23,599 nt of DNA from Phallusia fumigata (Eukaryota > Chordata > Ascidiacea > Phlebobranchia > Ascidiidae), in NCBI GenBank assembly GCA_008931825.1, contig QXVZ01012659.1, forward strand, positions 1 through 23,599, read 5' to 3'. Positions 16,621-23,599 of this stretch are shown in pieces. Numbering within the stretch: position 1 is the stretch's first letter; each line of letters starts with the position of its first letter. The notes beneath the pieces were generated by a model that saw only the letters and a list, made by a program, of their open reading frames with translations, searched no databases and was not told the origin of the DNA. Position numbers and translations under genes: made by a program.

Positions 16621-17250
16621 CCTGATGGGCGTTCGGTAGAAGGTCAGAATTGACTTGAAGCGTTTCGAAACTGGAATATATGTAATTAACAATCGAAACA
16701 AACCGGGATTTTCTTTTTTCTAAACCCAAAACTGGCAAAAGGGAAAGACTACAACCTTGGCGCCAAATCATTGATATCTCCAACTCCGGTTTAAACGCCC
16801 AATTGGTGTACGCCAGAAGCCGGCAGGTCAAAACCGACTTTCGGCGCTTTGAAACTGGAATTGCTATTTTTTTAGTCGAAACAAACGTTTTTTTCGATTT
16901 TGTAACCACCCAAACCGACAGTGAGCAAGGCTATAGCCCTAATCTTACCATTAATAAAGAATAAGTGTTTTTATCGATATAAAGGCAAATATATTAGTAA
17001 GGTCGCCACAACGTCTTCTATTCTTGTTTAATCCCGTTATGGGGTTTGGTTGAAAGTCTAAACCGGCTTATGACGCTTTTGAAACAGAAACACTTCGTGT
17101 AAAATCGCCTGTTTGGCAGTAGGTCTGAACTGGATTTCGCGCCTTTAAACTAAATTAACAATTGCTCTTAGTTATACAAATCATTTTAGGGGCCTAAAAT
17201 TAAATACATATCATTTTGACTAAACATTAAAACATCTACATTGGTTGTGG
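16600..17250. repeat. Degenerate tandem repeats upstream of unit 2
   Basis: Several diverged versions of a block containing GTTTAAAC/CGTT, GGTCAAAACCGACTTT, GCGCTTTGAAACTGGAATT. They start near 16613, 16790, 17030 and 17105. The same block lies before unit 4. Confidence 0.6.
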
Positions 17251-17254
17251 ACGA

Positions 17255-17616
17255 GGTAAAGGATTAAAAATTCAGCAACGCAAAAGGCCTTCTCCAGCTT
17301 CCGGCAAGCACTGTAGTGTCGCAAGCGCAACCAAAACATACTTCCCCACGCCAATCCAATCGCCAACTGTTTAGGCGCTTTGCCTCCAGCGACTAAACAA
17401 CCTGCTCTAATGGTGTATAGAGGTCAGCCATTGGACGGATGAAGAGCGCTCCTGTGACGTTTCGACAGCAAGCGTTTTGATTGGTCGAGAAGAAAAAAGA
17501 AAAAGGCGAACTCGCATAGCCCTGGCGCGAGTGATGTGTCATTCTTCTTTTGTAACTCGCGTCGAATGTATTTTTGTGAAAGGGAACAGTCCAACTCTTA
17601 AGCGGATAGTATACAG
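17255..17616 (+). promoter_or_regulatory. Unit 2 promoter-like block and exon 1
   Basis: CCATTGG (17428), AGCGCTCCTGTGACGT (17445-17460), GATTGGTCGAG (17479). Exon-1-like GGGAACAGTCCAACTCTTAA leads to donor CAG|GTAATT at 17617. Confidence 0.45.
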
Positions 17617-17639
17617 GTAATTTAGTTATTGTAAACGAA

Positions 17640-17707
17640 CGTTTCGGTGTCGATTCAAAAGCAAACTGGGGTGCACACTAGTCTGTTTTTGAATCGATGC
17701 CGAAACG
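17640..17707 (+). ncRNA. Hairpin H2, copy 3: best microRNA-precursor-like structure
   Basis: 68 nt folding symmetrically. Position i against 69-i gives 32 of 34 matches (4 of them G-U), with mismatches only at 25/44 and 31/38 and no bulge. The base is CGTTTCGG/CCGAAACG; the apical part is GGTGCACA. Size and shape fit an animal pre-microRNA (family knowledge); expression is not shown. It ends 72 nt before the acceptor at 17779. Confidence 0.65.
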
Positions 17708-18284
17708 CAATTTTTTGTTTTGTTAGTTTGACCAAATTATCATTGTGCACTGTACTGCTGCTATATTATTTGCTATCAGGTCCTCGTGCGGCTTCTGTTT
17801 ACTGTATCTGTAGGTGACTAGATCGCCACCCGTGCATTTTATCTGGAGAAAAATTTTCTTTACGAACGGTGAGTGCTGTATGTCCTACCATGTTGACAAA
17901 TTTGGATCCTTTTAATTGGATTGCATATGGCTTTGAATGAATTCTTTGTACTGCTTCTGCTTTTTAATTTTTTTTCGTAGAAAAAACTAAATGAGTTGCG
18001 ATAAAGATGTAAAGGACAGAAGTTTCAAACTGATTAATTTAAGTAACGGGATTTTTTTCCTCTGCCTAATTACCGATAAACATTAATTGCTCGTCTTTGT
18101 GTAATTCAGGTGAAATTTGGCCGTAATGTTTCGGCTTCAGCTTTGGCTAATCTAACAGATAATTATAAATTTAGTTTTGTAAAATGACACAAGATTATTG
18201 GTTTAGGAGTAGTATTTAGTAAATAAATTACGACGTACGTAGAAGACAACTGGCGACGTATTAAAACAAAAATCAACGTTTTAT

Positions 18285-18327
18285 CATGGGAAGATAGTAT
18301 AACGTGCACTTATCCTGTCTTCGCATG
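18285..18327 (+). ncRNA. Hairpin H1, copy 3
   Basis: CATG-G-GAAGATAG with CTGTCTTC-G-CATG. The T of GATAG faces G, a wobble that keeps pairing as RNA. Ends 73 nt before the acceptor at 18400. Confidence 0.5.
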
Positions 18328-18911
18328 TTGACAGGTTTATACGCGTTTAAAACTAGATTACTGTGGCGTTTAATTCTGAGTTCTTTGATTTGTTTTGCAG
18401 GAAAAGAAACGAACGTGGGGTCTTCGTTATTTGCGTGCAACAGAACAAAGATGGAAAGCACTGCGTCTTCAGATTAAGTTAAGTAACCAGAAAGAGTTAC
18501 AACGTTTATTCGTTTTGTTTTGGTGGGCTTGTTAAACGCTGCCTAATCGACGATCTGTTCACAGAAGACCTATTTTTTTCCTGTACGAAGCAGAAGCGTT
18601 ATATTGTGTGATGTTAAAACTGGTAAGAAACTAATCGTCAAATACTTGAAAAATTTTATATACCGTGCTAATCACACATTTAACGAACGAATGTGTAACA
18701 AATTTGGCACAAATGACAATATGGAGAATGTTGCCTCTCTAGATTTTGATATTCTTATTCAAGCCACTATTCATTTTGTTCGGTCTTCAAATGATTAACA
18801 TTTTCTGTGCATTGTTTAATAGGAAATGTTTTGCGACGAAAGAAGGAAACCTAAGCAACCTGCATTATTAGAGTTAAGTTGAAGTTGGTTTATGTCTACA
18901 TGGCGAAATTG

Positions 18912-18956
18912 AGAAACAGGGATGGTTAGAGTGCACGCTTGACCACCCCTGTATTT
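18912..18956. ncRNA. Hairpin H3 in unit 2 tail
   Basis: ACAGGGATGGTTAG pairs with TTGACCACCCCTGT (one A-C mismatch and two wobbles) around a loop with GTGCAC. A few A-T pairs extend the base. No second copy found, so support is weaker than for H1 and H2. Confidence 0.4.
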
Positions 18957-19334
18957 TAACAACTTAATGTGCTCCATCAAACTTCGATAACTTTGATGCA
19001 TAATTAAACACAGCTATCGTTTTTTTACGTTGACAATTCTGCGTTTTTTTACCAGAACTTACCACCAACATTGCTTCCAGAAGCTTCCACAATTACTGCA
19101 TGTAGCAGTGCTGGGATGGGAGAAGGCCTAATGGCCAACAGGTAATTAACTGTGGTCGAGCACATTACCGGTTTAGTCTAGCGAGTTGCAGAGTCTCTCT
19201 TGCAAGGCAGAAATGTAATGTTCTGTTCTAAAGTGTCAAATGTGCAGCAAACCAATGCACCTCACATGCCAAATACCTTTCCGATTTTCTGCGAAATCCA
19301 CACTCTGCTGTAAAAGCGTTTTATAAACTTTTTT

Positions 19335-19719
19335 GCACGACCTAAAGATTTTTGTTTCAAACACTTGCAGTATCAACTATGCAAAAGACCCCCTCCAGAT
19401 TCCGGCAAGTACTGTGATGTCACGAGCGCAAATCAAATCACACCACCTCATGCCTATTTAACCACTGAGTTTTTAGGCGCTTTGCCCCTTGCAGCAAATC
19501 AAACTGCTCCGAACACTAGCCATTGGACGGATGAAGAGCGCTCCTGTGACGTTTTAAAAGCAAGCGTTTTGATTGGTCGAGAGGAAAGAAAAAAGAAGAA
19601 AGAAAAAGGCGAACTCGCATAGTTCTGGTGCGTGTGATGTGTCATTTTTTTTTTTGCAACTTCGAAGGTTGTGAAGGGTGGCACGGTCCAAAGACGACTT
19701 ACAAGCGGAAACTAGTCAG
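19335..19719 (+). promoter_or_regulatory. Unit 3 promoter-like block and exon 1
   Basis: CCATTGG (19520), AGCGCTCCTGTGACGT (19537-19552), GATTGGTCGAG (19571). Exon 1 ends CTAGTCAG|GTATTT at 19719. Confidence 0.45.
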
Positions 19720-19979
19720 GTATTTGCTGTTCGGAATGTAAATTGTTGTTTTGTGAGTCTTGATATCCTGTTTATTGCAACAGTAATGCTGTTAGATCTT
19801 TTAGTTTCATGTGCGCGTACGACTTCTGATTAATGTTTTCAGACTGATCCACTGATTGCTTGAACGCCGCCTCGACATTTGAGCTTGAGCAACATTGTCC
19901 GATAGTTTACGTAAAACAGGCAAGTGGGTCCTGAATTTCACGTAAATATAACTAACGATTTACTTATATAATTAGAGGT

Positions 19980-20001
19980 AAACCAGGGTGCACACTGGTT
20001 T
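19980..20001 (+). ncRNA. Hairpin H2 core, copy 4
   Basis: AAACCAG/CTGGTTT around GGTGCACA. The outer 5' arm has diverged; only wobble-rich pairing continues. Confidence 0.35.
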
Positions 20002-20236
20002 GTTTTATACGACCCATACCGAAATGTACTTTGCTGTTTGGACAAATTTTCAATGCACAATACTGCTGTTGGATCATTTTGCTTTCAGATACTCTCAAGG
20101 CATCTGTTTACTTGCAACCACATGCTGCTCGACCGCCACCGAGGCTTTTGAAATTCCCTAAATTACAGATGAGACTATACACAAAACAGGCGAGTGGAAG
20201 TTGATGTTTTCATGAAATTTAATTTCAGGTCGAGCA

Positions 20237-20275
20237 TGGGAAGATAGTATAAAGTGCACTTATCCTGTCTTCCCA
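20237..20275 (+). ncRNA. Hairpin H1, copy 4
   Basis: TGGGAAGATAG with CTGTCTTCCCA: 11 consecutive pairs (one wobble), then ATAA/TTAT around AGTGCAC. Ends 77 nt before the acceptor at 20352. Confidence 0.5.
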
Positions 20276-20656
20276 ATTTGACTTCTTTAAATGTGTAGTG
20301 GTTATAAGTTATATCGCGTTGAACAGCTAGTGCTGTTTTTTTTATTTCGCAGGAAATGAAACGGAAGCAGAGGCTTCGTCTATTCAAGCAAGATAGAATC
20401 ACTTTTTTGTAAACTTATCGAATGCCCCTGTTAATTTTTTACGTAACATACTAAGCAATGTTATTGCACGCGATATTAACAGTTCGGCTTTTGCTGTATA
20501 GGTCACACATATCGTAATAATGTTTGGAACGTACAACCACCAGGACATGGAGAAACATCGTACATATGGAGAGGGCTTCATAGAATTTCCAGAGTACAAT
20601 ATAGAACATAAAACAGGCGAGCACAAGATTTCTTAATTCATTCTTTTAACTATAGG

Positions 20657-20688
20657 GAAGACGGTATAACGTGCACTTATATGTCTTC
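20657..20688 (+). ncRNA. Hairpin H1, copy 5
   Basis: GAAGAC/GTCTTC plus TATAA/TTATA around CGTGCAC, with an internal GG/T asymmetry. Ends 72 nt before the acceptor at 20760. Confidence 0.45.
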
Positions 20689-21829
20689 GCATGTCGAAAT
20701 ATTGAAACTAGTATACATAACGCAACGAATTCCTAGTATTGCTCCTGCTTTATTTTGCAGAAGAGTCCTTGTGCAAATCCTCGGGTATTGGTATTGTTCG
20801 ATTTTCGTTGACATCCCAGCGTAATTACAGTCAAATATATACGCCCCCGGTAGGTGGAATGATTTAAAGGATCAGTTGCTGTTTCGGTTTTGTGTCAATA
20901 CAATTATACTTAACTTACTAATTAATAATGCGTACAATTTGTGCAACCAACCAATGTATTTCGCCAACCAGATAAACCCGTAAGTCAATATTCGTTTAAT
21001 GGATGAGAAATTCCATACATAGTGTCGGTACATACAAACTTGTTGGTTGTGTTGCAGCGTGATTTAACACACCGTGTTGCAGATTTTCGGCAAAAAAACA
21101 ACACATTGCGGAGACGTGCTGATAAAAGATTTTATAGGAATCCGTGTTTCAGGAGGATCCAATACTCAATGTAGGTAAACTAAGGCTGAAACTTTGCGTT
21201 TTGCTGATAATTGACTGTTTATAGTTTGTACAATTCTCGGTGTGGTAAGTTACAATAAGCCACACCAAGTACTAATCGTATATAAATTAAAATATAAAAT
21301 AATTAAACATAATTTCGCAGGCACTTTCATATTGCTGCAACGAATAGCGAGCCCGGTGTTGATTTTTGCATGATAATTTGCATGTTGCACCTGCTGTTTT
21401 GCTTGTCACGTGTGTTCCGTTGAACGTTCGGTTGTCAGCATCGGTGAAAGTGTCTACATCAAAATATTAACGAGTTGCTAGTTGCTACACAGCTAATCCG
21501 TTTAAATTACAAAAGTTTTGAAATGTCAGATAAAAACCATGTATTAAATACAAAGTAAACTAGTGTAAGCAGTAACATATTAATATTGACGCATTTACTG
21601 TAATGGAATGCGCGAGTAACCTTAAACCTGAATTATCATGAGACTTGTACATGAAACTTGAATGCTGTTGTCAGTTTTGTTGCAGATTTGTTTCTTAAAG
21701 ACTGGTCCGGAATTTCGAACGGATTAGTAAAGCTGCACTGACAAAAGCAATCTACGAATCTTCTGGTTGATATGCATATATGCATCACATGCTAAACAGC
21801 CATGTTCTTGTGCTTGGATAAAGGAGACA

Positions 21830-22315
21830 CATTTTTCTTTTTTTGAAGTGGTAGCGCTTCGAAACCGGTATATTACCTGCAAATTCGCATAAAAATAGAA
21901 ATTATGCTTTTTTAACACACGAAAACGACATTAACGAGCAAGGCTGTAGATTTTTCCTTGGTATTTTTTACGAAAATTTGCAAAACCTGTAAGTCGCAGA
22001 TTTTTGTTTAAACCCGTTTGGGATTCGTTAGAAGTCAAAGCCGACTTTAAGCGATTCCACAAAATAAACAAAGCTATAGCCATTGTGATTTACAGCCTTT
22101 TTCTGTGATCAAATCATAAATTAATGTCTCCATATCCAGTTCAAACCCTTTTAGGTATCCAGCTGAATTAAGTGCTTTAAAATTGAAATTACTCACCGAA
22201 ACTCGCAATAAATAAATTTTGTGTTTCCGATTCTAGTTTAAAACCGTTTGAGATTCGTTATAAGTTTAAAACCGGTATAATCTGTGGAAAATCGCAACAA
22301 ACTCCATTTTGGTAC
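21830..22315. repeat. Degenerate tandem repeats upstream of unit 4
   Basis: Blocks such as TTTAAACCCGTTTGGGATTC, GAAGTCAAAGCCGACTTTAAG and, again, TTTAAAACCGTTTGAGATTC recur at irregular 100-165 bp spacing, as before unit 2. Confidence 0.6.
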
Positions 22316-22319
22316 CATT

Positions 22320-22699
22320 TTTTTGCACAACCTAAAGATTTTTGTTTTAAACAGGTACAGTCTCAACAATGTAAAAATCTTCCTCCAGCTTCCGGCAAGC
22401 GCCAATCCAAATTACCACGTCACGCCAATTTGACCGCCAAGTTTTCAGACGCCTTGCCCCTCGCAGCAAGTCAAACTGCTCCAGACGCAACTCACCAGTT
22501 GGTGCAATCAGTCTGTCATCGGACGGACGCTCCTGTGACGTTTTAAAGGCAAGCGTTTTGATTGGTCGAGAGAAGAAAGGAAAAAGAAAAAGGCGAACTC
22601 GCGTAGTTTTGCTGCGTGCCATTTGTCATTCTTCGTTTAGCAACTCGTTGTGAAGGGCGGCACAGTCCCAAAGAAGACTTACAAGCGGAAACTAGTCAG
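22320..22699 (+). promoter_or_regulatory. Unit 4 promoter-like block and exon 1
   Basis: GCTCCTGTGACGTTTTAAAG (22529-22548) and GATTGGTCGAG (22560) are kept; the upstream CCATTGG is changed to TCATCGG. Exon 1 ends CTAGTCAG|GTAATT at 22699. Confidence 0.42.
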
Positions 22700-22967
22700 G
22701 TAATTTCATGTTTGCTTCTGGGCCTACACCCAAATGTAATTTTTTTTTGTAAGTTGGAAAATTTAAAAAGTGCAACAGTACTACTGTTAGATATTTATGT
22801 TTCAGGTGCTCGTGCGGTTTCTGATTTATGTTTCCAGACTATCCATCGATTGCTCGTCCGCCGCTTGAACATTTTAGCTGGAGATAAGTTGTCCAATATT
22901 TTGCGTAAAACAGGAAAGTAGATCTAAAATTCCACGTATATACAGCTAAAGATAAACTCGTATAGCT

Positions 22968-22989
22968 AAACCAGGGTGCACACTGGTTT
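22968..22989 (+). ncRNA. Hairpin H2 core, copy 5
   Basis: AAACCAG/CTGGTTT around GGTGCACA, identical core to the unit 3 copy; outer stem weak. Confidence 0.35.
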
Positions 22990-23412
22990 GCTTCTGGAAC
23001 TATATCAAAATGTAATTTGTAATTGTATTGGTTTGGACAACTTACCAATTACAAGTTACTGCTGTTAGATCATTTTATTTCAGATTCTCGCACGGGTTCT
23101 GTCCACAAATTCCACAAGCTGCTTGACCGCCACCGGGACATTTCAATTGAAACATTGTCCAAACCAAAGATGACCCTGGTAAAATTGTTTGAATTGCAAC
23201 AGAAATTCATTTGCAGAAAATCAAACGGAAGCAGAGGCCTCGTCTATTCAAGTATAACAGAACCACTTTTCCGGTTTTCAGAACTTTGTTGATCCACCCC
23301 TACGTTAATATTTCTGGCAATGTGTTATTATGCAATGTTGACATTTGGACTAGAGAAACATCGTACGTACGATAGCTCTTGTAAAATTGCAACATAAAGA
23401 TTATTTAAAGGG

Positions 23413-23455
23413 CATGGGAAGACAGTATAGCGTGCACTTATTCTGTCTTCGCATG
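23413..23455 (+). ncRNA. Hairpin H1, copy 6
   Basis: CATG-G-GAAGACAG against CTGTCTTC-G-CATG, bulge-free 43 nt, loop with GTGCAC. Ends 58 nt before the acceptor at 23513. Confidence 0.5.
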
Positions 23456-23599
23456 TTGACATATCGATCATACCGCATAGAATTCCCTGTTCTGCTTCAG
23501 CTTTGTTTTGCAGAAGAGTCGTCGTGAATTCGGGTGCGAGAGAACAAGATGGAAAGAATTTGAGATTGCTGGACTTTCGTTGACGTCCCGCCAAATTAC

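Larger units (their letters stand above)
12415..17250 (+). repeat. Tandem unit 1 (longest, with internal sub-duplication)
   Basis: Order: promoter/exon 1 (to 12803), intron with hairpin H2, exon from 12967, intron with hairpin H1, exon from 13247 with donor near 13327, exon from 13391, degenerate H1, block from 13653. An exon-1-like copy (GGGAACAGTCCAACTCAAGC, 14099) then restarts the series without a promoter: H2 (14159), exon 14274, H1 (14437), exon 14549, exon 14791. Later blocks follow acceptors ending at 15136, 15316, 15684 and 16275. No reading frame exceeds about 105 codons and homologous blocks differ by indels that break frame, so it is read as non-coding. Confidence 0.6.
17255..19330 (+). 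repeat. Tandem unit 2
   Basis: Promoter/exon 1, intron with the best H2 hairpin, exon from 17780 (GTCCTCGTGCGGCTTCTG), block from 17982, H1 (18285), exon from 18401 (GAAAAGAAACGAACG), then a tail with hairpin H3. The 18401 block and the 15685 block of unit 1 align with gaps of one and two bases, which argues against coding. Confidence 0.6.
19335..22315 (+). repeat. Tandem unit 3
   Basis: Promoter/exon 1, then a homologous exon near 19812 whose acceptor AG has become AT (TTTCATGTGCG), an H2 core (19980), exon from 20089, H1 (20237), exon from 20353, H1 (20657), exon from 20761, and blocks after acceptors ending at 21081 and 21686 that match the late blocks of unit 1 (GCGGAGACG against GCGGAGGCG). 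Degenerate repeats follow from 21830. Confidence 0.6.
22320..23599 (+). repeat. Tandem unit 4, cut by window end
   Basis: Promoter/exon 1, exon after the CAG near 22806, H2 core (22968), exon from 23084, exon from 23217 (AAAATCAAACGGAAGC), H1 (23413), exon from 23514 (AAGAGTCGTCG). Same order as unit 3. Confidence 0.6.

Noticed and set aside
22616..22921. 101-codon frame through unit 4 exon 1, intron and exon 2
   Set aside because: The unit 3 counterpart is full of stops and the frame reads through a good GT-AG intron.
1..23599. tRNA, rRNA, CRISPR or prokaryotic operon signals
   Set aside because: No T-loop-like GGTTCGAATCC context, no regular direct-repeat/spacer array and clear eukaryotic exon-intron structure.

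Overview
The window looks like AT-rich nuclear DNA from a compact invertebrate deuterostome genome, most likely an ascidian tunicate of the Ciona type. Evidence is many short GT-AG introns (about 55-110 nt), symmetrical phase-1 exons, LCCL/EGF/C-type lectin domain mixtures, and hAT-type transposon debris. The species is an inference; nothing in the sequence names it.

Left part (1-9.6 kb). Two convergent, tail-to-tail, multi-exon genes for extracellular recognition-type proteins. The plus-strand gene (exons from 291 to 2983; 5' end outside the window) encodes LCCL-LCCL-EGF-calcium-binding EGF-EGF-C-type lectin domain (CTLD). The minus-strand gene (9603 down to 5223) can be read from start codon to stop codon in 15 exons. 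It predicts a type II membrane protein of about 684 residues: short Cys-rich cytoplasmic tail, one membrane span, stalk, 11 EGF domains (one diverged plus five alternating A/B pairs, every A or B exon exactly 120 nt) and a C-terminal CTLD. The two genes share the A-B-CTLD tail with the same phases, so they are paralogues. A single N sits inside each gene (1624 and 8198). Both N bases are flanked by direct copies that abut the N exactly (about 492 bp and 105 bp), so both 'duplications' are probably unmerged contig overlaps.

Middle (9.6-12.4 kb). No credible coding gene. It holds CRE-like sites, two short perfect inverted repeats, and diverged repeat units of a kind that recurs further right.

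Right part (12.4-23.6 kb). A tandem array of at least four related, apparently non-coding units (starting near 12.4, 17.26, 19.34 and 22.32 kb). Each begins with a promoter-like block (CCAAT boxes, CRE), followed by a short exon-like block with a GT donor and a series of exon-like blocks that follow good 3' splice sites. Most of the introns at homologous positions contain one compact hairpin about 50-95 nt upstream of the 3' splice site. The best is a 68-nt hairpin at 17640-17707 with 32 of 34 positions paired and no bulges. A second family (GAAGACAG...CTGTCTTC) occurs six times plus degenerate copies. The reading is a duplicated non-coding host locus for small structured RNAs, microRNA-like in size and shape. 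This is the candidate undescribed system. A hAT MITE and a 28-29 bp minisatellite interrupt the first unit.
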